Assembly: GCA_019454045.1 (NCBI GenBank)
Contig: SKCR01034826.1
Span: 1-64,000, forward strand
Direction: 5' to 3'
Origin: Zanthoxylum bungeanum
Lineage: Eukaryota; Streptophyta; Magnoliopsida; Sapindales; Rutaceae
DNA: 64,000 nt
In this document: in pieces, positions 11,499-23,018 of the stretch
How the letters are laid out: each line of letters begins with the position of its first letter
How positions within the stretch are numbered: position 1 is the stretch's first letter
Notes under the pieces: generated by a model
The model's database searches: none
What the model was told of the DNA's origin: nothing
What the model saw: the letters and a program-made list of their open reading frames with translations, nothing else
Made by a program: the position numbers and the translations under genes

Positions 11499-11518
11499 GG
11501 CCCTACGGTGGGCACCAA
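11499..11518 (-). other. Candidate primer-binding site of the gag-only element
   Basis: Minus strand reads TTGGTGCCCACCGTAGGGCC, about a dozen bases inside the 5' LTR end. The TTGGYGCCCACCGTGGGGCC form is familiar from Tat-type plant elements. I did not verify the matching tRNA. Confidence 0.55.
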
Positions 11519-11529
11519 ATTATAAACGT

Positions 11530-12150
11530 TGATTTTCATCTGAGGTCCACAATCGAGAATTCGTAGAAAGTGGGCACTAGCGATCCTGCAAGACAAATAT
11601 AGAGTGAGCGGAAAGTTCCTACCTACCGGTGTGGTGGGTGTCGTAGGCACTCCGACCCTCAAGTCAATAGTGAATACGAGCGGAAAGTAATAGAAGAGCA
11701 AGGTTCAAGATTACTTGTCCTCTGTTGACTACCGTGAGGGTGGTGAGCCGATGTTTAGAGGGTGATCTCTTTGAGAGCTCAAGTATGAGAGCTAATAAAA
11801 ACGTCTCCCCCATGATTCTGAATTGTGGCTCCTTTTATATGCTATCAAGATATGAGTTTGATTAATGCAGTAAATGTTTAACCCTCAAAATGGCCGATCA
11901 CGTGGGGGTTATTAATCATAAGAAAGATGTTTCTTTAGTTTGATAGCTGATAAGTCTAAAGGTTGTTTGGTAGGCCTCTCATTTGTGCGTGGGCCTTGGC
12001 CCAAAGATTTGGCTATTTGTAGGTGTTGGGCTTTAGATAAGAATAGTTTAAGTCTCATGGGCTGTATACTGTTAGGTATTTGGGTTTGGAATAATATTGA
12101 GCCCGAGGTGAAAAGACGATTTTTTCGTTGGCCCAAATTTGGCCCGTACA
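11530..12150 (-). repeat. 5' LTR of the gag-only element
   Basis: About 621 bp, direct repeat of 7660-8287. On the minus strand it starts TGTACGGGCC and ends GAAAATCA. Confidence 0.85.
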
Positions 12151-12485
12151 GTAGCTGGCAGTATTTTTACCGCAATGTAGTGTATTACAGATAACAGACT
12201 ACTAGATCAAGTTTGTCCAGGATTATTGTAAAGCTCATGGTCACTTGTACTGGAATATTATCAACTGTAAAGTTAATCTTTAATTATTTTTTTTAAGTTT
12301 ATGGGGATGTGACAACTTAAGTATCAAATGTCAAAGGCCAAATTTTGGTCACCAAAACTAATACATGTGACACTTATCGACACGATTGTCTAGCAAGTCA
12401 GCCTAAATTATATTTTCTAGCACGAACTCAAGGTTAATTATCTACAAATGGTTAAAGACGGCGAGAGTAAGTAAGCATTAATATA
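12151..12485. other. Spacer between the gag-only element and a solo LTR
   Basis: AT-rich. No gene or repeat recognised. Confidence 0.5.
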
Positions 12486-13084
12486 TGTATGGGCCAAATT
12501 TAGGCTAAGGACATTTCTGACTTTTCACTTGAGGCCCTATATCAGATATAGCCCAATCCCTCTAAACAGTACCTAAACCAGACTTGGGCCAAGGACCCAA
12601 TTACCTTATTAGGCCATTACGTAAAGAGAGGCCTACCAAACAACCTATTGACTTACCAGCTACCCAACCGAAAAAATGCATTATTCATGATTTACGTGAC
12701 TATCCGCTTTGGCACCCCAAGAGTTTATCATTTAATACATTAATGAGACCCACTCCCTGATCACCTATAAAAGAGGCATAATTCATAGTCTGAGAGAGGT
12801 TTTTTCCCAAGGTTTTCTCTCCATAGCACATAGAACCAATCGCCCCAATATACCAACCCACCACCCTCATGGCGGTCAACAGATGTCAAGGTAACATCAA
12901 ACCTTGCTCTTCCATCGCTATTTGCTCGTCTACATCACTGACTTGAGCGTTAGAGTGCCTACGGAAAACACCATACTAGTGGGTAGAAGCTCCCCGCTCA
13001 CTCTACTTTGTCTTACAGGATCGCTAGTGCCCTTCTTCATTCAAATTCTCGATTGTGGACCAGAGGCGAAAACCGGTGTCTACA
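12486..13084 (+). mobile_element. Solo LTR, plus strand, related to the neighbouring element
   Basis: Begins TGTATGGGCCAAATTTAGGC and ends GGTGTCTACA. It is diverged but collinear with the reverse complement of the LTRs at 7660-8287 and 11530-12150, sharing the blocks AGGCCTACCAAACAACC, GACTTACCAGCT, CTATAAAAG and TCTCGATTGTGGACC. No internal region or second LTR accompanies it. Flanks ATATA (12481-12485) and TTATA (13085-13089) match 4 of 5. CCTATAAAAGAGG at about 12766 is a plausible TATA box of the LTR promoter. Confidence 0.75.
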
Positions 13085-13493
13085 TTATACCATTTCATCC
13101 ATAGAGCAATACAAAGAAAGCAAGCAAGTCAACACAACGAGATCAATGCAACAAACAAACAAGGAAATATAAAACAAGCCAAAAATATTACATTAACCAG
13201 AAGAGGGAGAACACAACTATGGAACAAACTCCTTATAAGAAGGCTAATCACAAAAGTATGGAACAAACACCATAAGACAAGTGACAATGGGCTAGTTAAT
13301 GATCTTGGACAAGCTTGAGACTTGGGATCGTTACGCTGGGTGCGTTTCCTTATACCCATTGTGCAGTGAGTTTAAAACCTCTTTAGGGGATGCCCTAGTA
13401 AGCCTTGGGTGGCCATGAGCATCGGTGATCAATGGAATTTAGCCCTGAACCCTCTTACCCTTAGATAGACACTTATATAATGATGTAAATACG
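13085..13493. other. Spacer, no gene seen
   Basis: No recognisable feature between the solo LTR and the tandem long-LTR array. Confidence 0.5.
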
Positions 13494-16400
13494 TCACACC
13501 CTGGAAAATTCTGGCATGTGATCGGAAGGAGACAGCCTAGCCATCACCCCAAACTCATGACATGCACCAACTCATCTACTAACATACATGATTGTCATGC
13601 CAACGTGATCATGAAACTACTAATAAAATACTAATCATGGTTTACATACATGACTCAAACATATCTTAAACACATAAACATATGGCTCTAAGGCATGACT
13701 TGACAATTTCCTAACTACTGGGCCCTGACACTTGAATCTGTTGACCGTGGTGTTTAATGACTGCTGATAGGTCTCGTCTCCTCCAAAACATGTCATCAAT
13801 ATGCATGATCCTGTAACCTGCAAAACAAACTAGAGAGTGGGGAGGGTCGGGTCTTTTGAAATACCTGGTGAGTAAGTGTCAGAGGGAAAAATAATAATGA
13901 AATAAAAATCATGAATAAACTGAAAGGAACTGAAGTTATAAAATTGTGAACACAAAATTGGGAACAAAAACACGATTGAATATTGAGAAACTGACAAAAA
14001 AGCTGAAGCTATGACTGGAACTGAAATGGCGGGATAAATCTTGAAACATACTAAACATAACTAAACCTAAATTGAAATAACATGATCAGGACCTGGAAGT
14101 GACTTGAACTATATGGCGTGGTTGCTACCTAATCTTATACTAATATGACCTGACTTGCATGACTTGTCATGAATCCTTCATGAACTGAACATGAACTCTT
14201 GAGCTGGACTTGAACACCTAAGCTTGACATGACTGGCTAAAAGTTATATGACCTGCATAACTAAAGTACATGATATCACATGATTTGAAAACATGACCTA
14301 CAACTTATAAAACATGCACATATCAAAATCTAAACTATGTTGTATATAATGTATATGATATTTGAAAACATATGCGTGATCTGAAATCCATAAGCGTGGC
14401 TGAAATTTGTATCTCATAAAACTAAATCTGGGGAACATGAAAACACACACCGGTATAGTAACTTGGGGGCGTGAGAACTAACCTAGCAAGACCTGTCACC
14501 GCGTAGGAAGGGGAACATGAACATGAACATGCTGAGCCTATGTGTGTGATCAGTGTCCCAATGCTATCTAAACAAACCCGGGATGTTAAACGTGAATGGA
14601 CGATACTAGACTGGTGGTTTGAAAACTCATTCATATACTTATAAAAATCATTTTCTAAATCAAGATGTGAATTCCATAAAATCATTTCTGAAATCATAAA
14701 CATGAACATATCACTGAAAAATAAAACTTGAAATTCAATATGCATGATACATGAATGATTTACAATGACATGGATATCAGGTGCACATAACTAGAAACCT
14801 ATGATATGAACTATCAGGTCTAACATGACATGAGAATCATGAAAAACATGACTAAATGAAAGCACGTGAATATGCAAGTAAAACTGAAACCTATGCTAGA
14901 AATTTTACACATGAAAAACAATGACTGACATGTACTCCCTTATGAATACAAGCTCGTATGGGCCCCATTACCTATTTTAGAATAGATATGAAATGGGTGC
15001 CGTCCGAACAGAAAACCTAACCAGTATTTTCTAACCAGAACATAAACATTCCATAACATGAATCATGAATATGAAACACCTATCATGAGCTGAAATGTGA
15101 ACTAGTACATGATCGATAACATGGATTGCAACATAACTAGATACATGAACTAAAAATGTGAACTAACAACATAAGCTGGAAATGTAAATGAATAACATAA
15201 ATTAAATACATGAAAGGAATACATGAGCTGAGATCACCAGTCATGAACAAAAAATAGAGGCATAATCCGATAGCATGAACTGAAGGCAATGGCTAAAGCG
15301 CAACTAAGAATGCCAAAAGAAAACGTAAACTGAGAATAATAATTAAAGACGTAAACTGAAAATAGAATCCAACAAAAATGTAGGTAACTAAAAGCATGAA
15401 AGAGAAATGGGAAAACATCATTCATTCATTGACTGACGTCCATAGCCAGCGTGTCTGAATGCATCTGGAAGGATTTTTGTGAAATTCCTAACATGACATT
15501 TGTCAAAGTATGGTTAGCATACTCGAACTAAGAATACTGAACGTTCTCGTGAATTTCGTGAATGCTTGTACATGTTGAATGCATGCTGACATGGCTAATG
15601 TGATAGCTTAAGATGTTTACTTAACCTAAAACTATACTGACGTGCTACCTAACTTGACTATATTGCTAATGCTACATGACATGCTATGCTCGTGACATGC
15701 TGATGAGATATCTCAGCGTACCCGTTTTGGCTACTCAAAACGCCCAAATGTGACTTGCGGCCAAAACCCCAAATTGGGCTAACATGCTTGACAACTCCGA
15801 TTTACCACGCAACGACAACTATAACTACCATTACATGATTCTAGCTATTTCTAATTCCATAACATGCATTCTAATTACTCTAATTGCTAAAATTATCAAA
15901 CCACCCAATCCATAGGTTTAAACCACTCATACATGTGGTGGCTGGGCTACAACTAAAAAAAATGCATGTATCATGCCTCTAAAAACTTATCAAACATGTT
16001 GAGTTTGCAAATTGTGCATAATGACACCCAAAAATGAAATGCCCAAATTTGGAGATTTTGAGAAATCATTAAATCATGCTAAATATAGTATGGAAAAGAA
16101 GATTAGAGACTTACATGAACTTAATGGAGCTTAAAATGCATGAAAAAATTGAGATTTGGAGCTCAAAAATGGAAAAACTCTGAGCCCTATGAGAACAAGC
16201 ATCGTCAAAAAATGAGGAAGACTAGTCTAATTTTATAAACTCACGGGACCGATATGCCGATCTTACAGACTGGTGTGCCGGTCTTTGCGGGAAGTCAAGA
16301 AGGTTCTCAACATATATGACCAGATCAATAATCGGTATGCATGACATGTTACCGGCATACATATATATGAGATCGGTAAGGAGACCGACATGATGTACAC

Positions 16401-16637
16401 TGATTCCAGTTACAGTGTTATGGATGTAGGGATACTGGTATACTTTTATAATGACGGTTATGCTAAACCCAAAATTAAAAATTTTCCTAAATGATGTCTA
16501 ATACCTGTGAACTTAGACCGTTGCCTCAGTTAACATGCGTATATAATATACGAGCGATGAACATCACATACACGACCTACATGATCATGATGTCTATGAC
16601 GTGAATTACCGTAAATGCTAAAACCTGGGGTGTTACA
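13494..16637 (-). repeat. Element V, LTR A
   Basis: About 3.14 kb, from TCACACCCTGG to GGGGTGTTACA on the plus strand. Collinear with LTR B. It carries about 130 bp near 16300-16450 absent from B, containing ATCGGTA and GACCGACATG motifs. It is extraordinarily rich in CATGAC/GAACATGA words. No open frame of note. Confidence 0.65.
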
Positions 16638-16874
16638 TTCACCCCTTAAAATAAGATTCGTTTCCCAAATCTTAACCTTTTTGAAATTCATGCAACTGTC
16701 CTGACATGATATAACTATATCATGTGATGCTATCATGTCTGTTACATGTAAGTGATATTCCAATTATCAGATGAAATCATTATAGTACTATTTAAATGAA
16801 TAAGATGAGTTACTTGGAGTCAACAGAACTGCAACAGTCATTACACCCTAAATCTCTGCTCTGATACCAACTTA
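16638..16874 (-). other. Element V, internal domain 1 (primer site and polypurine tract only)
   Basis: 237 bp. The left end TTCACCCCTTAAAATAAG is the complement of a polypurine tract. At the right end the complement of TTGGTATCAGAGC lies at 16858-16870. No coding sequence. Confidence 0.65.
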
Positions 16875-19800
16875 TCACACCCCGAAAAATCCAAGCATGT
16901 GATCGGTAGAAGATGACCTAGCCATAACCCCGAACCCATGGCATACATCAACATATATACTAACATGCATGGCTGTCATGCTAACGTGATCACAAAACTA
17001 CTGATACTAATCATGGTTTTCATACATGACTCAAACATTTCTTAAACACATAAATATATGGCTTTAAGGTATGACTTGACAATTTCCCAACTACTGGCTC
17101 CGGCATAACTCTGTTGACCGTTGTGTTTAATGACTGCCACTGGGTCTCATCTCCACCAAAACTTGTCCTCAACACGCATAATCTTGTAACCTGCAAAACA
17201 AACTAGAGAGTGAGGTAGGTCAGATCTTTTGAAAGACCTGGTGAGTAAATGTCAGAGGGCCAAAGAATACTGAAATACAAATTATGAATGAACTTAAGTT
17301 ATAAAATTGTGAACAAAAAATTAGGAATAAAAAACATGATTGAATGCTGAGAATTGGCAAGAAAGCTGGAGCTATGATATGTTTGGGAACTGACATGGCG
17401 TGATGAATACTGAAAGCGTACTAAACATAACTAAACCTTAACTGAAATAACACGATCAAGACCTGGAAGTGACCTGAACTACATAACGTGGTTACTAACA
17501 TGACCTGATCATGTACTAATATGACTTGACTTGCACGACCTGTCATGAATCCTTCATAAATTGAACATGAACTCTTAAGCTGGACGTGAACACCTAAGCT
17601 TGACATGTCTGACAGAAAGCTACATGACTTAACTTGATACATAACCTGCATAACTGAACCACATGACATGATATGTTCTGAAAACATGACATGCAACTTA
17701 TAAAACATGCATATAAATCGAAATATGAACTACGTGCTAAATCATGTATATGATATGCGTGATCTGAAATCCATAAGCGTGGCTGAAATTTGTATCTCAT
17801 AAAACTAAAGATGGGGAACATGAAAACACACACCAATAAAGTAATCTAAATGCGTGATAAACCTACCTAGTGGGACCTGACAACGCATAGATAGAGGAAC
17901 GTGAACATGAACATGCTGAGCCTATGAGGGTGATTAGTGCCCCAAGGCTATCTGAACAAACCCGTGAAGTTAAACGTGAAGGGGCGGTACTAGACTGGTG
18001 GTTTGAAAACTCATTCATATACTTATAAAAATCATTTTCTAAATCATGATGTGAATTCTATAAAATCATTTCCGAAATCATAGACATGAACATATCACTG
18101 AAAAACAAAACTTGAAATTCAATATGCATGATACGTGAATGATTTACAATGACATGGATATCATGTGCACATAACTAGAAACCTATGATATGAACTATCA
18201 TGACTAACATGAAATGAGAATCATGAAAAACATAACTAAATGGATGCACGTGAAAATGCACGTGAACATGGCATGAAAAAAGAGCCTGACATAGACTGGA
18301 TTATGCATACAAGTTCATACGGGCCCCATTACCTATTTTAGATTAGGTATGAGATGGGTGTCGTCTGAATAGAAAACCTAACCAGTACTTTCTAACTAGA
18401 ACATAAACATGCTATAATTTGAATCATAATTATGAAACACATAACGTGAGCTGAAATATGAACTAGTACATGATCGATAACACGAATTGGAACATAACTA
18501 GATACATGAATTGGAAATATGAACTAAATGAATCACATAAATTGAATATATGAAAGGAATATATGAACTGAGATCACTAGTCATGAACATAAAATATAGG
18601 CATAATCTGAAAGCAGGAACTGAAGACAATGGCTAAAGTACAACTAAGAATGCCAAAAGAAAGCATAAACTGAGAATAATAATTAAATTTAAGGTGAAAA
18701 TAGAATCTAACAAAAACATCTGCAACTGAAAGCTTGAAAGAGAGAGGGGAAAAAAACATCCACTCACTGACTGACGTCAATCACCAGCGTGTCTGGATAC
18801 GTCTGGAAGGATTGATGTAAAATGTCTAGCATGACCTTTATCCAAGTATCGCTAGCATATTCGAACTAAGAATAATGAACGTGCTCGTGAATGGGGTGAT
18901 TGCTTGTACATGTTGTATGCGTGTTGACGTGGCTAACATGATAACTTAAGATGTTTACTTAACACCCAAAGTTATACTGACGTGCTACTTAACTTGACTA
19001 TACTGCTAATGCTATATGACATGCTATGCTTCTATGATGACATGCTCGTGACATGATGATGGAACATCTCAGCGTAACCGATTCGGCTTCTCGAAACGCC
19101 CAAATACGACTTGCGGCCAAAACCCCAACTTGGTCTAACATGCTCAGCAACTTCGATTTGCTTAGGAGCGATAACTATAACTACCATGACGTGATTCTAA
19201 ATATTTCTAATTCTATAACATGCATTTTAATTACTCTAATTGCTAAAATTGCTAAACCACCAAATCTCTAGGTTTAAACCACCAATGCTCATGGTGGCTT
19301 GGCTACAACTAAAATAATGCATGTATCATGCCTCTAACAACCAATAAAACACGCTGAGTATGAAAATTATGCATAATTATACCCAAAAATGAAATTCCCA
19401 AATTTGGAGGTTTTGAGAAATCATGAAATCATGCTAAATAAATTATAAAAATGAAGATTAGAGACTTACTTGAGCTCAATGGAGCTTAAAATGCATGAAG
19501 AATTTGAGATTTGGGGCTCAAAAATGGCAAAAATTCGAGCCCTAGGTGAAGAGGCATCATCAAAAAAAAGGAGGGCTAGTCTATTTTTATAAACTTGATG
19601 AGATCGATATGCCAATTTTCCAGACCGGTATGCCGGTCTTCATGGGAAGTCAAGTAGGTTCTCGACACGTATTCTAGATACAAGGGCATCGGTATACTGG
19701 TATGTCGATTGGTATGACGATCCAAGAACTGAAAATTTGCCTAAATGATGCTGAATGCCCGTGAACTTGGACTGTTGCCATGGTCAACATGCGTACATAA

Positions 19801-19891
19801 TATACAAGCGACAAACATCGCATACACAACCTACATGATCATGATATACATGATGTGAATCACCGTACATGCTAAAACCTAGGGCGTTACA
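16875..19891 (-). repeat. Element V, LTR B
   Basis: About 3.02 kb, from TCACACCCCG to AGGGCGTTACA. Direct repeat of LTR A with frequent substitutions and small indels. Confidence 0.65.
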
Positions 19892-20126
19892 TTCACCCCC
19901 TTAAAATAGGATTTGTTCCCGAATCCTAACTTGTGTGAAATTCATGCAACTTTCCTGACATGGTCTAACTATATCATGTGATGCTATCATGTATGTTACA
20001 TGCATGTGATATTCCAATTATCGTATGAAATGATCACAGTACTATATAAATGAGTAAGAGGACTTACATAGAGTCGATGAAACTGCAACAATCATTACAC
20101 CCTTAACCGCTGCTCTGATACCAACT
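19892..20126 (-). other. Element V, internal domain 2
   Basis: About 235 bp, homologous to 16638-16874. Polypurine-tract complement TTCACCCCCTTAAAATAGG at the left, primer-site complement GCTCTGATACCAA at 20112-20124. Confidence 0.65.
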
Positions 20127-20395
20127 AGCCACACCCTGGAAATTCCGTCCATATGATCGGCAAGAGACGGCCTAGCCATCACCCTTAACCCATGACATGC
20201 ATTAACTGATATACTAACATACATGGTTGTCATGCTGACATGATCACAAAACTTCTAATAAAATATTAATCATTATTTGCATACATGACTCAAATATATC
20301 TTAAACAAATAAACATATGGCTCTAAGGCCTGACTTGTCAATTTTCTAACCACTAGGCCCTGACACTTGACTCTTTTGACCATGGTGTTTAATGA
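20127..20395 (-). repeat. Element V, LTR C, interrupted by element W
   Basis: The first ~269 bp match the start of LTRs A and B (GCCACACCCTGG through GGTGTTTAATGA). Homology stops exactly where W begins. The five bases before W are AATGA. The rest of this LTR should lie beyond the right edge of the window, after the whole nest. Confidence 0.65.
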
Positions 20396-22998
20396 TGTTG
20401 GGATTTTGGGCAAAATACCCGGGTTACGCAGCAGAATGCGGGAAAATCAAATTTTCCCATTTCTTTAATTTTTCTTGGGTAATCAAAATAAAATTATTTA
20501 TTTTAATCACTCAATACTAAAAAAATAGAAATTTTAACCCAGAAATCATAATTTCAGTAAATTGTCAGACAACCCCAAAACTTTCCATTTTAATCATTTT
20601 AGTCCTAAGTTGTTCAAAACAAGCTTAGGTTATTTCCAATCACAACCAAAATGATTTGTACATCAAATAGACATTAAAAACAGAATTCTGAAAAAAATTT
20701 CAGATTTTTCAGTAATTACGGAAATGCCCCAAAACTTTGCATTTTGATCATTTTAATCCTAATTTGTCAAATACACAATTAGGTGATTCCAAATCACTAC
20801 CAAAATGATTTATACATGTCTTATACATGAAAAAACAAATTGAAATTCAAGAAAAAAAAATTTCCCAAATTGCCGAGAGGTCCCTCAAGTTTCCAAGAAT
20901 TGCACTTTAGTCCAAATTGGTTCAAAACAATTCAAGATCAAGTCCAATCAACACCAAAATTAATATGCATCATATATACATCATTAATTAACACATATAT
21001 GAAAATACCCAAATTTGGAGTGGGTTATGAACCCTAATTTTACAATTTCCATAAATTGACAAATTAACACCAAATTAATTAAATTCAACACTTTAATTCA
21101 ATTCTTACCACACCAAACTAGTCTCACGATCATGAAACAACTCAAGAATAATTCTAGATTATTTATGAGTGGCTAAGTAACTCTAGAATGACAACTCACC
21201 ATCAAATGGCAAAAAGAATACAAATAAACTAATTTTATGCATTCTTTATACATATACATGCTTCCATCTTTCAATCAAGTTCCCAACCATCAAAATACAT
21301 CCACAAGAGAGTAGAGAAAAAACTAAGCTACACGTATTGAAGCCTAAATTCTTAGAAACATTTTTCATAAAGAAGAAAGTAAGAAAAACTTACTAAATTC
21401 AAAGATTTCCAAGCTTTTGCTTTCTTTCTTCATTTTTTCTCTCAAGCTCTCCTTTATTTTGATTTATGGTTCTTAGATTAGGAAACAAAAAATGAAAATT
21501 ATGGCTTTTATAATTTCCTTCAAGTGGCCGAAATTCAAGGGAAAATATTAGCCATATATTTTCTAATTTTTTTTATTTCATTAATAAATGTTGGACAATG
21601 ATTTAATTAAAAAAGTTGTATTTATCCAATAAATATCAAACTTGTACTAATTAAATCAAGCCATTTATACCAATTAAAAATGGCCATTCCAACCAATTAA
21701 AAAGTTCCATTTATCTTACTTTAATAAAGTAAATATATATTTATTATTTAATTAATTTAATTATTCAACATTTAAATAATCAAATAATTAAATACAAATA
21801 TCTTAATTATATATATTATATTTACATTAAATAATCAAAATACATATATTAATAATAAATGTCAAATATCACAATTCGATATTTAATAAACAGCCGAAAG
21901 ATTTCAAACGCATGTATTATCGTTTAACCATTAAACGACTTATAAATCATTAGTATTATTAATAAAAGTTGTCATATTGCTCTACGAGTATATTTCATTA
22001 GTGAGACTCTCTAGGTTCAGGCATATCCGTCACGAAATCTAATTTTGTGTCCTTAATCTACCCACCCCTAAATTATGACGAACACAGATAAACTCGCTGA
22101 ATCATACAGGTCGAGGTCATCGCATACGTATAATCCCTCTGTCACGGATATTTTGATTATCCCAGAGATATAGTTAAAAACGTCAAATATCTATAGGTAT
22201 AATATCGTCGATGATTCTATTAGCAATCTCTTAATAACACTTAGAACTTACTTCTACAGTGTACTACAGGCCCATGGATTTAACAGATTGCTAATTGCAC
22301 ATTGAATACCTATGCTCTGTACACAGAACTGACAGATCCTATCTTGATACGCACTTGATATCCTGAGGATTAGTCCACACCCAATGAACATACGGAGGTC
22401 TGATCTAAATAGATCGGTGACGTGACTGCCATCAAAGTGTGGAGGATACCTCATACATCCACAATGGTATCTCAAGTCAAAAGATCACTATGCTCACTTG
22501 ACCCGAGAAGATTCCTATCGACGTTGGTGTACCATCTATTAGGAAATATTCGGTGAGTCATTTAGTATTTATCCAATATAAACACCTACACGTCTATACG
22601 AGTCTCTCGGACTCATGGTTCATTGGGATAAACCATCAGACCAAGTCTCGATATACGACGTGTTCTGATCTCAGCGGATTTTACTAACCGACCCGTGTTA
22701 GTAAATCCTGACCAGAAACTTTATTTGATAATGTACTTCTAGTAGTGACACTTCCCAATGTCAATTACAAACTACTTTGTAACTGCGCAATACATTATAT
22801 ATTATCGGGTCTTTGTCTAATATATACATTTCACTAAATCCTATTTAGTTTCAATCTAATCGTAATTAGATCAAATATGTATATAAAAACAAGAAGTATT
22901 ACTATAAATAAGTAATATTATGGAAAAAAGAATTATTCGTATTCATGAATCAGACATGAATACGATCCGGATTGGCACTCCGAGCACCAACCTTAACA
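20396..22998 (-). repeat. 3' LTR of element W
   Basis: About 2.6 kb and very AT-rich. Inverted homology with the X LTR blocks at 25265-27572 and 52534-53599, including the covarying hairpin at 22506-22551. Confidence 0.8.
22506..22551 (-). other. Conserved LTR hairpin, W copy
   Basis: Stem arms GAATATTTCCTA and TAGGAATCTTC (minus strand) around the loop core GATGGTACACCAACGTC. Homologous to hairpins in X and Y LTRs. Confidence 0.6.
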
Positions 22999-23018
22999 AT
23001 TTCTCCCATTTGCTCTAG
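22999..23018 (-). other. Polypurine tract of element W
   Basis: Minus strand reads AGAGCAAATGGGAGAAAT directly before the LTR start TGTTAAGGTT. Same layout as the X tract at 52516-52533. Confidence 0.7.

Larger units (their letters stand above)
7660..12150 (-). mobile_element. Gag-only LTR retrotransposon (TR-GAG type, Ty3/gypsy-related)
   Basis: Two direct repeats of about 625 bp (7660-8287 and 11530-12150) begin TG and end CA on the minus strand (TGTACGGGCC...GAAAATCA). They flank 3.2 kb holding a gag frame next to the 5' LTR, a primer-binding-like site, and about 1.8 kb of degenerate tandem repeats next to the 3' LTR. No protease, RT, RNase H or integrase was found. Bases beside the two ends (GGGGC and GTAGC) match only 3 of 5, so the target duplication is uncertain. 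The tandem repeats between coding region and 3' LTR recall Tat-lineage Ty3/gypsy elements, known for variable tandem repeats there. The element is non-autonomous and would need a partner's pol. Confidence 0.85.
13494..20395 (-). mobile_element. Element V: tandem LTR-internal-LTR-internal-LTR array with giant LTRs
   Basis: A unit of about 3.25 kb is repeated directly: 13494-16874, 16875-20126, and a third copy that starts at 20127 and is cut by element W at 20396. At each unit junction the plus strand reads GCTCTGATACCAA, i.e. minus-strand TTGGTATCAGAGC, the initiator-Met tRNA primer site. About 220 bp to its left lies a purine tract (minus strand ...TTTTAAGGGGGTGAA) directly before TGTAACGCCC (or TGTAACACCCC). 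In minus orientation this gives LTRs of about 3.0-3.1 kb and an internal domain of only about 236 bp holding primer site and polypurine tract. No coding capacity was found. The three-LTR arrangement is what LTR-LTR recombination between copies produces. Confidence 0.7.

Noticed and set aside
11495..11701. Similar short peptides encoded at 11495-11701 (minus) and 12904-13104 (plus), as if a conserved small protein
   Set aside because: Both frames are readings of homologous LTR sequence. Nucleotide conservation explains the peptide similarity.
13494..16637. Interpreting the long repeat of element V as an ordinary satellite rather than LTRs
   Set aside because: Each unit has a primer-site complement and a polypurine-tract complement at the positions expected for LTR borders, with TGTAAC...-type ends.
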